Assembly: GCA_020627945.1 (NCBI GenBank)
Contig: JAHDFW010000020.1
Span: forward strand, 1-33,101
Length of the DNA stretch: 33,101 nt
Direction of reading: 5' to 3'
DNA from: Cytophagales bacterium
GTDB taxonomy: Bacteria > Bacteroidota > Bacteroidia > Cytophagales > JAHDFW01
This document shows positions 1 to 13,200 of this stretch, in pieces (positions within the stretch are counted from its first letter, which is position 1; each line of letters starts with the position of its first letter). Position numbers and translations under genes: made by a program. Below the pieces are notes generated by a model. It saw nothing but the letters and a program-made list of their open reading frames with translations. It did no database searches and had not been told where the DNA came from.

Positions 1-1
1 G

Positions 2-1210
2 GTACGGCGTATATTCCGATTGAGAAATCAAATCCAGTGTGTGAAGTATGTGTTGCGTGATAGCAATGCTAAGCTGTTAATTTCTGATTTAGAGCTAGAT
101 ACGGAATGTCAAGTTTTGAGATTAGATCAGCTTGTGTTAGATGAGGAACAGATCGAACTTATTGATAAAACAAAACCTGGTTTAAGGTCATATGTCATTT
201 ATACTTCGGGATCTACTGGGAATCCTAAAGGGTGTGAAATAAAACATGAGAATATGCTTAGCTACTTAAGTTGGGCAAATGATTATTATTTCAACCGATG
301 TGATGCTCAAGGAAATTCTGCTTTATTTACCTCACTTTCCTTTGACCTTACAATTACCAGTATTTATCTTCCGTTGTTACGAGGTAAATCGCTTACTATT
401 TATGATCAAGAACTTGAAATAGAAGAAATCTTAAAGCTGGTTTTTCAATCAGACTCTGAGATTGACTTTATAAAAATTACACCAGCACATGCTAGTTTAC
501 TGCCTTATTTGGGTATTGAAAACGGAAATGTCAAAGGTATTGTAGTTGGTGGTGATGAACTTAAGAAGGACCAGTTGAAAAACATGCTTCAAACAGGTTC
601 ATCGGTGGTAGTTTTTAATGAATATGGACCTACAGAGACAACGGTTGGATGTAGCGTTAAAACACTAAAGAGTGCCAATGAAAAAATTACAATAGGTTAT
701 CCTACAGGCAATGCAAGTATTTACATCGTAGATCAATATCTAAATCTACTTCCTAAGGGAGCAACAGGAGAGATTGCCGTAGCAGGGAGTGGAGTAGGTA
801 AAGGTTATTTCAATTTACCTGATTTAACGCTTGAGAAGTTTGTTGTTCATCCCGTGTTAAAAACGAGAATTTATAAAACGGGTGACCTTGGGTATTTTAC
901 TCCAGATGGTGAGATTCAATATTTAGGAAGAATAGACAATCAAACCAAGGTACGTGGATACCGAATTGAAACGGGTGAAGTGGAGCACTATATGCTCAAA
1001 ATGGAGGGGTGTTCAAATGTTGTTGTAACTCCTGCTTCTGATTTATTATACGGTTATTATGTTTCTGATGCGGAGATTCCATTAAATGTTTTTCAGGAGT
1101 TTCTAGGAGAGCATTTGCCTGCTTACATGATTCCAGACATATTTGTTCGGATGGATAAAATTCCATTAACACCTAATGGGAAAGTCGATGTAAAAGCACT
1201 TCCTGATCCT
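2..1210 (+). other. NRPS adenylation domain A1 (partial N-terminus), predicted Asn-activating
   Basis: Core motifs present. Hand alignment to the GrsA specificity pocket gives D-L-T-K-V-G-E-V-G-(K), close to the Asn code DLTKLGEVGK. Boundaries approximate. Confidence 0.75.
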
Positions 1211-4200
1211 AAGGTCGATAGGGAAATGGAATTTGTGGCTCCTTCAACAGAAACAGAGAAGGTGCTTGCTAAAATATGGCAAGAAATATTACAGATTGAA
1301 CAAGTAGGAGTAACTGATAACTTTTTTAGTCTTGGTGGACACAGCCTAAAAGTAACTGTACTTTCCTCTTTAATTCTAAAAACGTTCGAAAAAGAAGTTT
1401 CCATTAAAGACATCTTTTCGAATCCACTGTTAAAGAATCAGGCAGAGTTAATTGATCATCAAGATCGCGCTGAATTCAAGGAACTTACGCAAGTTAAGGA
1501 AGCGAGTTACTATGCTTCTACTAATGCCCAAAAAAGACTTTTCCTGTTGAATCAATTGGATTTGGAGTCCACGGCGTACAATATTCCTGCAGTATTAGTG
1601 TTGAACGGCGAACCCAATATCAGCAAAATGGAACAGACGTTTCATGAAATGATATCAAGACATGAGGTGCTCAGAACTAGATTTTATCTAAATCATGGGG
1701 AATTAGTACAATCTATTTTATCTACTGATGAGGTTGAATTTAAAATAAATCAAATCAATTTAGAATCCAATGATTTGTCTGTGCTGCACAAGCATATCAA
1801 ACCATTTGATCTTGATAAACCACCGTTGATTCGAGCAGTAATTGGAAAATCTGATCTTGGTCAGATTTATTTGTTAGTGGATATGCACCACATCATATCG
1901 GATGGTGTTTCTGTTGGGACTTTTATTAAGGAGTTCGGACAATTATACAACGATGAGCAACTGCCAGAATTAGAGATTCAATACAAAGACTTTGCTAACT
2001 GGCAAAACAGTGCTGAATACAAAAATAAGCTGGCCAAGCAAAAAACGTACTGGCTCAAACAATTTGAAAATCCCGCTGATCCATTGGATTTGCCCTACAG
2101 CGGATCTAGACCAAAAAAATGGGTTTTTGATGGAGCTTCAGTAACTAAAACTTTATCGTCCGAATTTACCGAAAAGTTAAGAAACTTTGGAACTGAGCAT
2201 GGTCTAACCAACTATATGACCCTTTTGACCGCATTTTACGTGCTGTTACATAAATATTCAGGTCAAGACGATATTGTTGTGGGAAGTCCTGTTTCTGGTC
2301 GAACTCACCCGTCTGTTAAAGACTTACTTGGAGTTTTTATTAACACTATTGCGATAAGAAACTGGATCATAAGTGACCTTACATTACTTGACTTTACCGA
2401 GCAAGTAAAGGAGTCTGCCTTGAACGGATTTGAAAATCAGGATTATCCATTTGAAACGCTAGTTGAAGATGTAGAAACTACGCGTGATATGTCACGTAGT
2501 CCATTGTTCGACGTGATGTTCGACTACTCTAAGGCTGGAGATAAAAAATTACCTACGCTGGATGGTGTAGAAATGTCAGTAGCAGAATCTTCAAGAGTTA
2601 CTGCCAAATTTGATATTTCGTTCGAAGCAACTGAAACCGAAGAAGGAATCAAACTTAGCTTTGACTATTCAACTCGACTATTCTCTCAAGAGTTGATTAA
2701 GCAGATGTTGGATCATCTGGAATTAATCATAAAAAGTATTGTTACTGAACCTTCCTTAGTTATCTCAAAAATTGATTTGACTTCGGATCAGGAACGTAAA
2801 ATGATTCTGGAAGAGTTTAATGATACTCATCAGCCTTTTAGTACAGATAAAACGATCCTGGATCTTATAAAAGAGCAAACCATTGCTCATCCAAACAACA
2901 TAGCGGTTGTTTACCAACAGGAGAATATTACATATGCGCAGCTAGAGGCTTCCTCCAATCAAATTGCGAATTACCTTGTAGAAAAAGGAATAAAGAAAGA
3001 TGAGCTGGTTGGGATCATGGTTGATCGTTCTCCAAAAATGGTAATTGCCGCATTGGGGGTTATGAAATCTGGTGGAGCATATGTTCCAATCGATCCTGAA
3101 TATCCACAACAACGCATTGATTATTTGATTGAAGATAGTCAGGTGAAAATACTTCTGACCGAAGAACAATTATTTGATAAGATTACCACTCAAATTGATA
3201 AAGTAGGTTTGAGTTCTAGTGCTATAACTTCACATTCTGAGGAGAGCGTAAATATTGAAATTAGGGAGAATCAATTAGCCTATGTGATTTATACTTCTGG
3301 TTCAACGGGTAATCCAAAAGGTGTAATGGTGGAACATAGAAGTGTTACAAACATTGCATTTAGTTGGAATGCACATTATCATTTGAATAAATTTGAAGTA
3401 AGCCTTCTTCAAATGGCTAGTTTCTCATTCGATGTATTTGTAGGAGACCTTGTAAGAACGTTAACAAGTGGTGGTAAAATGGTGATCTGTCCATCGGATG
3501 TTCGCCTTGATCCCCAGTCGCTTCATCAGCTTATTGCTGAGCATCAGATTAATATTTTTGAGTCTACGCCAGCTCTAATGTTTCCACTACTAGACTATAT
3601 CTACACGGAGAATCTGGCATTGGACCATATGAAGTTATTGATTCTAGGTTCAGATTCGTGTAATTCCGACCAATTCAGTCAACTTATGGAGAGGTTTGGT
3701 AAAGACCTCAGAATTGTAAATAGTTATGGAGTAACGGAAGCAACAATCGATTCTAGTTACTATGAAACAACGTTGGAAGAGTTGCCAAAAACATCTAATG
3801 TTCCAATTGGTAAACCCTTGAGTAATCAGCAATTTTTAATCCTTAGTGAATCAAATCAGTTAGTACCGATAGGAGTAGAAGGTGAATTATGCATCGTTGG
3901 AGACAATCTTGCACGAGGGTATTTGAATAACCCAGAGTTGACCAATGAGAAATTTGTAGTTAGCCCATTCGATGATTCAAAACGAATGTATCGAACGGGT
4001 GATCTTGCCAAATGGAGTAAAGATGGAAATGTTGAGTTTATAGGTAGAAAAGACTATCAGGTTAAAATTCGTGGCTATCGTATTGAACTTGGAGAAATTG
4101 AATCTGCACTAAATGAAATTGAAGGAGTTGCAAATAGTGCCGTAATCGACAAACAAGGATCGGACGGTTTTAAATATCTATGTGCCTATGTGGTTAATGA

Positions 4201-7200
4201 TGAACCACTGAAACGGGAGGAAATTGAATCTAACCTAAGTAAAAAGCTACCTGATTATATGGTTCCTTCGTTCATTACGGAGATCGAATCTATTCCGTTA
4301 ACTGCTAATGGAAAAGTCAACAGAAGAGTCCTTCAAGAATTGGATGTTGAATTCGGCGGTGAACAGGAAATAGTAGAACCAACAACTAGGCGAGAAGAGA
4401 AACTACTTACGATCTGGCGTGATTTGTTAGATAATAATACCCTCGGAATTCGACATAACTTCTTCAAAAATGGAGGACACTCCATGAAAGCTGTACAGTT
4501 GGTATTTAGAATTGAAAAGGAGTTGAATTTAAAAATCACGATTCGTGACATTTTTGAAAACCCTACAGTTGAGCAATTAGCTTCCATTTGGAATACTTTT
4601 TCTGAAAATACGTATCGTGAAATACCTATTGCTGCCAATAAGGAACAATATGCTTTATCCGCTGCTCAAAGAAGGATTTTTATTCTGGAGCAATTTGATG
4701 AGAATAGTACCACTTATAATATGCCTGGTGCTATTTCGGTTTCTGGAAAAGTGGATGTAGAATTGGTGATCACGTCGTTTAACACCCTTATAGATCGACA
4801 TGAAAGCTTAAGAACCTCTTTTATTACTACTAAGGATGGAGGAGAGCAGAAAATTCTTCCAGCAAAAGAGGTGCAATTTGTATTGGAGCAGAAAGAAGCA
4901 ACGGAAAACCAAGTGGAGCAAATTCTATCCGATTTTGTAAGACCGTTCAACTTCTCGAATCCTCCTTTAATGCGTGCGATTTTGATCAAGGTTGAGGAAG
5001 AAAAGCATATCTTAGGATTCGATATGCATCACATCATTTCAGATGGTGAATCATTTAAGAACTTGTATCACGAATTTGTTCAAGTGTATAATGGGCAGCA
5101 GCTCGACCCCCTAAGAATTCAATATAAAGATTTTGCACTATGGCAAAATGAATATTTTAACTCAGTACTTAAGAATCAAAAAGAATTTTGGCTCGGTCAA
5201 TTTGATGGAGAAATACCAGTGTTGACCTTGCCATACGATTTTCCAAGACCTGGAGTACAGCAATTTAGCGGAAGCACATATAATTTTGAGATTCCAAAAC
5301 CTTTGGCGTCTAAAATCAATCAAATTTCACAACAGCAGGGAACCTCAGTTTATATGACTGTTTTGGCCTTGTATAAGGTTTTCTTACATCATTTTAGTGG
5401 TCAGGAGGATCTTGTGGTGGGGACCCCAATAGCAGGTAGGAATCATCCAGATTTAGAACCTTTGTTGGGAATGTTTGTTAATACACTTGCAATTCGAAGT
5501 TATCCCGAAGCTGAAGTTGCCTTTTCATCTTATCTAGATGAGATTAAAAACAAGATGTTAGCTGCCTTTGATAATCAGGATTATCCATTTGATCAATTGG
5601 TGGATGATTTGGATCTGGAAAGAGATTTGAGTCGCAACCCTGTTTTCTCAGCTATGTTCGTTTATGATGTTGCCGAAGAAAATAAAGGAACTAAGATAAA
5701 TGACCTTAATTTCGAACCTTATCGAATGGAAGGTAAGATTTCTAAGTTCGATTTAACCCTTACTGTAACTAGTCAGGGTGATAAGATGTCTTGTTTATTT
5801 GAGTATGCGACCTCATTATTTAAGGAGGAATCAATTCAAAAAATGTCCTCTAGATTCATTTCTATTATCGAAAATGTCGTAGATAATGTTTCTTTGAAAA
5901 TTGGGGAAATTCAATTGGTTACTGAGGAGGAAAAAGAGCTTTTAATCAACTCTTTTAATGATACCAAAATTGACTACCCATCAAATACCAACGTATTAGA
6001 CTTGTATTGTGAGCAAGTTAAAAACAAAGGTTCTGAGATAGCACTGACTTTTGCTCCGAGTAGTTTGACCTACTCAGAATTGGATGCTCAGGTAAATCAA
6101 ATGGCAAACCACCTTTTGAGCCTTGAACGAGTAAATACGAACCCATTGGTCGGTATTTTATTGGATCGATCAGACAAAATGGTAATTACCGTACTTGCGG
6201 TGCTAAAAGCAGGTCTTGCCTATGTTCCGATAGATGTTGCCTACCCAAATGACAGAATCAACTTTATCATTGAAGATGCCGATGTGTCGTTAATATTATC
6301 TTCCAGCGAATACATTTCGAGGGAAGGGATCAATTTTAACTGTCCAGTGGTTGCCATTGACGAAGTGGACTTAAGTGGGGTAAGTTCAAAAGATCCAAAT
6401 ATTAGCATTGATGATGAAGATCTTTGTTATGTGATCTATACCTCAGGTTCTACAGGGAAACCTAAAGGATGTGAACTACGACATAAAAATTTCTATAATT
6501 ATATCTCATGGGCGTCTTCCAACTATTTTGATGAGACAAATGGCAACTTTGGTCTTTATACGTCACTCTCATTTGATCTTACGGTAACAAGTATTTTTGC
6601 TGCGTTAGTCCGTGGAAGATCGTTGCATATTTATAACCCTGCACAAGAAGTCGCAGAAATACTGGAGCACACATTTGGCAGCCATTCAGATATAGATGCA
6701 GTTAAAATAACGCCAGCACATATTTCTATCCTTCAACATTTAGAGATTAAAGAATCTAATGTGGAAGTGGCAATTGTGGGAGGTGAACAAATGACTAAAC
6801 AACATCTAGATATACTGTTGAGATTGAACCCTAACATGAAGGTTTTCAATGAGTATGGTCCTACAGAAGCTACGGTTGGATGTATTGTTAAGCAAGTCAC
6901 ACCAGCTGATACTAAAATTCTAATAGGAAAGCCTATCGGTAATACCAGAATATATATTCTTGATCAAAATAAGAATTTGGTACCCATTGGTCTACCAGGT
7001 GAAATCTATATTGCTGGGTCCCAATTAGCAAAAGGATATTTGAACAGACCTGAACTTACTCAGGAAAGATTCATAGAAAATCCTCTCGTAGAAGGGGAGC
7101 GTTTATATAAAACGGGTGATACAGCTCTGTGGACCCACGAAGGAGAAATAGAATACATCGGAAGGATTGATCATCAAGTTAAAATTAAGGGGCACAGAAT

Positions 7201-10200
7201 AGAACTAGGTGAAATTGAGCATAGGATAAATGAGATTCCCAATATTTTAGAGGCCGTAGTTATAGATCGTCAAGATAAAAATAGCAACAAATACTTATGT
7301 GCTTATTTTGTATCTAATGGCAATGTTAAGGAAGAGGAGATTAAATCGGAATTAAGTGCTGAATTGCCAGATTATATGCTTCCAACGTTCTTTGTAGAAG
7401 TAGATCGAATCCCTCTTACCATAAATGGTAAAATTAATAAGAAGGCTTTACCAGAGCCATTAGGTCAGCTTCAGGAGAATCAGGAAAAAATTGTTGATCC
7501 CTCGGATCAGATCGAAAAAGTACTTGCTGATATTTGGCAAGAGGTGTTAGGAATACCTAAAGTAGGAATAAACAGTAACTTCTTTTCTTTAGGTGGAGAC
7601 TCTATTAAAGCAATTCAAATTGCGGCTAGGTTTAAAAACGTAGGGTACAAGTTGGATGTGCAGAGTATTTTTAAGCATCCAATTCTTAAAGAACAGGCAA
7701 GAGTTGCTGTTCATTTTGCAAATACGGTAGAACAAGTGGATGTTGAGGGTAACGCCAGTTTGACTCCAATTCAACGTTTGTTTTACAAAAATTTTCGAGG
7801 CGACTTTAACCATTACAATCAATCCGTGATTTTTGCTAGTGAAACACGACTTGATGTAACCAAGTTAGAAAACGTCTTTAACCGCTTAATTGCGCACCAT
7901 GATCAATTAAGAGCATCTTTTAATTCTAAGGAATTCGAAGTAAAGCCAATAAAAGACTGCTCGATTAAAATTCAGCAGTTTGATTTTAGAGGTGAAGAAA
8001 ATGTACATGATGCCATAAAAGAGAAGGCCGAAGAATTGCAGTCAAGTTTTGATGTTGCTAAAGCACCATTAGTAAGGGTAGCTGTGTTTAATACGGACCA
8101 GGAAGATCATATGTTGGTCATCATTCATCACTTAGTGGTAGATGGAATAAGTTGGAGAATTATTCTGGAAGATTTAACCACCTTGTATAAGGATCTGGAG
8201 GCAACATTACCGCTGAAGACTAATTCATTCCTTGATTGGGCTACTTATCTGGAGATTTATGCTAATCAATGGATGTTCCTTAACCGTAATCAATTTTGGC
8301 TTAATGGAAGTGTTCCTAATTTGGAACGAATTCTCATTAAAAAGCAAGATGGTAAACATGAGATTAGTAACACTCGCATCGAACTAAGCGAGGAGGTAAC
8401 TGAACAATTAATTAAGAAAGCAAGTGTTGCATTTAATACTCAGATCAATGATTTATTACTTACAGCCTTAGCTAAAGGTCTGGATGCGTTCTTTAAAAAA
8501 GGAGAGTATCTTATAGCCTTGGAAGGGCACGGAAGGACTTTATCGGATCATGATTTAGATAACTCTAGAACCGTAGGTTGGTTTACGAGTTTGTACCCAG
8601 TGTATATGGAAGCTGGGAATTCAGAAAATTTAGAGCATACTTTAATTAAAAATAAGGAATTCTTAAGAAAAGTTCCTGAGCAAGGTGTTGGGTACAATAT
8701 CATGTCTGTGTTGACGGATGTGGAAAATAAGGAAGGATTTACGAACCATCCATATGTACAGGTTCTATTTAACTATTTAGGACAGTTTGACGATACGCTT
8801 AAGCAAGGAGACTTTAAGCCATCTCCATTTTCTGCGGGAAGTAATAACAGTTCAGAATATCAGGATTTCCCTCTTGAGATCAATGGTATGGTAGCCAAAG
8901 GTAAATTATCATTTGATATATCTGGTTATGGAAAATTTCTTTCTAAGAATGAAGTAGAAGAAATTGCTTATGCTTTTGAAAAATCTTTGTTGGAATTAAT
9001 TGAATATTGTTGTTCAAGAACCTCTTCTATATTCACTCCATCGGATTATGGATTGCACAGTGTTTCAATGGAGCAGTTTAATTCGATACTTAATAGGTTC
9101 TCGTATCCTATTGATAAAATCTACGCTTTGTCACCGATGCAGCAGGGAATGCTGTTTTTAAATATTACTGAATCAGGTGAGGAAGATTCGTATTACGAGC
9201 AGAGTGTATTTGGCATAAAAGGAAATCTTGACCTGACCAGAGTAGAAGCCGCGTACAATACACTGATCCAACGTCATGAGATTATTAGATCTAATGTCGT
9301 TTATGAAAATGTTGATAAGCCTTACACGGTAATTGCTAAAGAAAGATTTGGTAAAGTTTATTACGAAGATTTGCGAGAACTTGCTGAAAGTGAACAAGTG
9401 AAGCGAGTTGAAGAATATTGTACACAACAAAAGAAAATTGGTTTTGACGTCAGGACCGATTTGTTGATGAGGTTAGAAGTTTTTCAAACCAGTGATGATC
9501 ATTTTAAAATAGTTTGGAGCAATCACCATATCATTATGGATGGATGGTGTTTGGGGATTTTATTTAGTGAATTTCTTCAGTATTATTCAAATGAGGATCC
9601 AACTTTTACTCTTCCTTTGCCAACACCATATAGCGATTATATCGATTGGTTAGAAGGTAGGAATAAAGATCAGGCACTTAACTATTGGTCGAATTTACTT
9701 CAAGATTACGATCAAAAAATGATAGTTCCAGGTTTTATTCCTGGGCAAGCAGAAGCGCCTCGAAACTTTGACTTTGAGGAGATTAAACTAACCGAAAAGC
9801 AGCAAAAAGCACTTGATAAAATTGGATTTGATCATCAGATTACTGCTTTTAACCTGATCCAGTCTTTATGGGGAGTATTACTACAGAAGTTTAATGGAAG
9901 TGAGTCAGCCGTGTTCGGAGCCATAGTTTCAGGAAGACCTACGGATGTTAATAATGTAGAGAATATAGTTGGATTGTTCATTAATATGATTCCAGTAAGG
10001 GTAGATAAAACGGATACCTTTATTGAATCTGTTTCCAATGTTCAGAAGCAGTTTAGAAATTCTGATATTAATAATTTTCTTCCGTTGAATGAAGTTCAAA
10101 ATTTAACAGACCTTAAAGGAGATTTGTTTGATCATTTTGTGCTTTATGAGAGCTACCCGGTAGATAAGGAAACCATTAGTGAAAGTTCGGCTAATGCCGC

Positions 10201-13200
10201 TTTACAATTAACGGAACTGGACAGTAGAGAAATCACTAATTATGATTTCATGGTCAAAATCCTGCCAGGTGATACTTTAAATATTTTATTCGATTACAAT
10301 AGTTCTGTTTATGATGCAGTAGAAGTTCAAAAGTTAGCGAAGACTTTTAACTCTATGTTAGAACAAGTGTTGGCCAACCCTAAAATTTCTTTAGGTAATA
10401 TTGAGATTATTTCCGAGGATGAAAAAGAGTTGGTGTTATATAACAATAATCAAACAAAGGCACCATATCCAGAGGAAGCTACACTGATTAGCCTGATAGA
10501 ACAGCAAGCATTTGTTAGGCCAGAGCGAAATGCACTTACGTTCTATGACCAAAAAGTTACCTATTCGGAATTGAATAAAAGAGCAAATCAGCTAGCGCAT
10601 AGTTTAATTGATTTAGAAATAGGCACAGATGATATTGTAGGGCTAAGAATTGACCGTTCCATTGAAATGGTGATTTCAATGCTAGCAATTCAAAAAGCTG
10701 GAGGTGCGTATATGCCTATGGATCCAGATATTCCTAAAGATCGTCTTTCGTTCTTGATGGAAGACAGTAACTCAAAAATATTAATTACTGACCGCGTTGA
10801 AGATTTAAATAAGAACGAAACCTATAAAATAATTGATATTGGTGATTCATCGTCGTTTTCAACGATTGATACCAATCCAGATATGATTGCCAGTGCACAT
10901 AATCTTGCTTACGTCATTTATACTTCAGGGTCAACGGGTACTCCAAAAGGTGTAATGGTTGAGCATGCAAGTGCGGTAAACAACATTCATTGGATGCAAC
11001 GCGAGTATGGCATTGAATCTAAAGATGTAGTATTACAGAAAACGCCTTATACTTTTGATGTTTCCATTTGGGAGTTTTTTGTAACGCTGTGTTTTGGTGG
11101 GGAATTGATCCTTTGTGAAAAAGATGCAATTGCGAATGTACCGAGACTAGTGGATTTAGTTGAAACAAATTCAATAACCTATATTCACTTTGTTCCAAGT
11201 ATGCTTAACGTGTTTTTGTTGGCATTGGACAATACTCAGGTGTCTCGTATGAAAACGGTGAAGGCTATTTTTGCGAGTGGTGAGGCATTAAATATGGATC
11301 AGGTAACGAAACATTATGAGTTGTTTGATATTCCACTTCATAACTTATATGGTCCAACCGAGGCAACGGTGCATGCTAGTTTTGTGGAGACTAAACCTAC
11401 CGATACTAAAGTTACCATTGGTAAACCAGTTTCAAATACTCAAATGTATGTACTGGATGAACAATTAAGTCCAGTACCAGTAGGAGTGCCAGGTGAACTT
11501 CATATTGCAGGAGATGCATTAGCAAGAGGTTACTTAAATCGAAATGAACTTACAGACGAAAAGTTTGTGGTAAATCCTTTCTCTGAAGGGAAAATGTATA
11601 AAACTGGAGATCTAGCTTGTTGGACTTCCGAAGGAGTAATTGAGTATCTTGGAAGGCTGGATTTCCAAGTGAAGATTCGTGGGTATAGAATTGAGTTGGG
11701 TGAAATTGAAACAGTATTGTCAAAACATCCATCTATTGAGGAATCCAGAGTAATAGACAGAACAGACAAGCATGGAAATAAATATTTGTGTGGGTATTTA
11801 GTAGGGGCTAAAGATTTGATAATCTCAAAATTGAAAGCTTATGTAGCTGAATCTCTTCCAGACTATATGGTTCCTACTTATTTTATTTTTCTGGACGAAT
11901 TTCCATTAAACTCAAGCGGTAAACTTGATCGTAAAGCGTTGCCAGCTCCAGACCAAAGCAATGTTGAGCAAGAAGAATATATTGCAGCAGATTCTGAAGT
12001 ACAGAAAATACTTGTCTCAGTTTTTGAAGAAGTTCTTAATATAGACAATGTTGGTGTGAAGGATAACTTCTTTTCCATGGGAGGAGACTCTATTAAGGCC
12101 ATTATGGTAGCTTCGAAATTGCAGCAGCATGATCTTAAATTGGATATGAAAGATTTATTTTCTAATCCAACCATCGAGCAAATAGAGCCATTTATAAGTG
12201 AATTGAAATATAAAGTGGAACAAACTCCAGTAAACGGAGATCACGTTCTTATTCCAATTCAACAGCAGTTTATAGAACAAAACCTCCAATTTCCTAATAA
12301 TTATAATCAATCGGTTATGTTGTTTGCCAAGGAAAGGTTGGCACTAGATGTTTGGAAATTGATTCTAGATCAAATTGTGAAACAGCACGATGTTTTAAGA
12401 AGTCGTTTTGATCTGGAAAATAAGTCACAAATTGTAAGCGATAATTTAGACCAACAATGGTACAGTTTAAATGAATTTGAGGTTAATTCAGAAGAGGAGA
12501 TTACTACTAAAGCTCAGGAAATTCATTATTCTCTTGATTATACCAATGGTCCTGGAATGGCCTCTGCAATATTCCACTTAAATGACGAGAGTCATGTTTT
12601 TCTTGCAATACATCACTTAATGGTAGATGGAGTATCTTGGAGAATTTTATTAGAAGATATTAACACTTTAGTTAATGGTGGGACAATGCCACTCAAAACT
12701 CAAAGCTTCAAATCATGGGCTGAACAACTTAAGGAATATGCTAATACTCCGAAACTAGAAGCTGAGTTGAACCATTGGAAAAGTATCGAGGAAGAGTATA
12801 CGCCTACATGGATTAAACCAGATAGTATTTACACTTATGATACCTCAGAAACGGTAAATATCAAGTTTACTGAAGAAAAAACTAAACAACTCTTAACCGA
12901 AGTTAACGAAGCTTATACTACAGAGATAAATGACATTCTTCTTTCTGCAGTGGCCTATGCTTTGAAAGAAGTTTCAAACTTAAGTTCAAATATAGTTTAT
13001 TTGGAAGGACACGGTCGAGAGAGTCTGTTTGAGAATCAAAATATCAATAGAACCGTAGGTTGGTTTACCTCGTTGTATCCAATACTACTTAGCTCTCCAG
13101 GAGATGATAAAGATTGGGCGTCACACATTAAATCTACAAAAGAAGCTTTGAGAAAAATACCTAATAAAGGTATTGGGTATGGAGTGTTAAGATATTTGAA

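Noticed and set aside
1123-1413. Minus-strand ORFs inside the NRPS (1123-1413, 2942-3169, 3650-3832, 4333-4638, 4714-4989, 7589-7822, 9173-9430, 9835-10038, 11530-11769, 11550-11732, 11878-12174, 13036-13254)
   Set aside because: All are antisense to an uninterrupted 4526-aa ORF with recognisable domains, and none shows a recognisable motif. They are expected by chance in long low-GC coding sequence.
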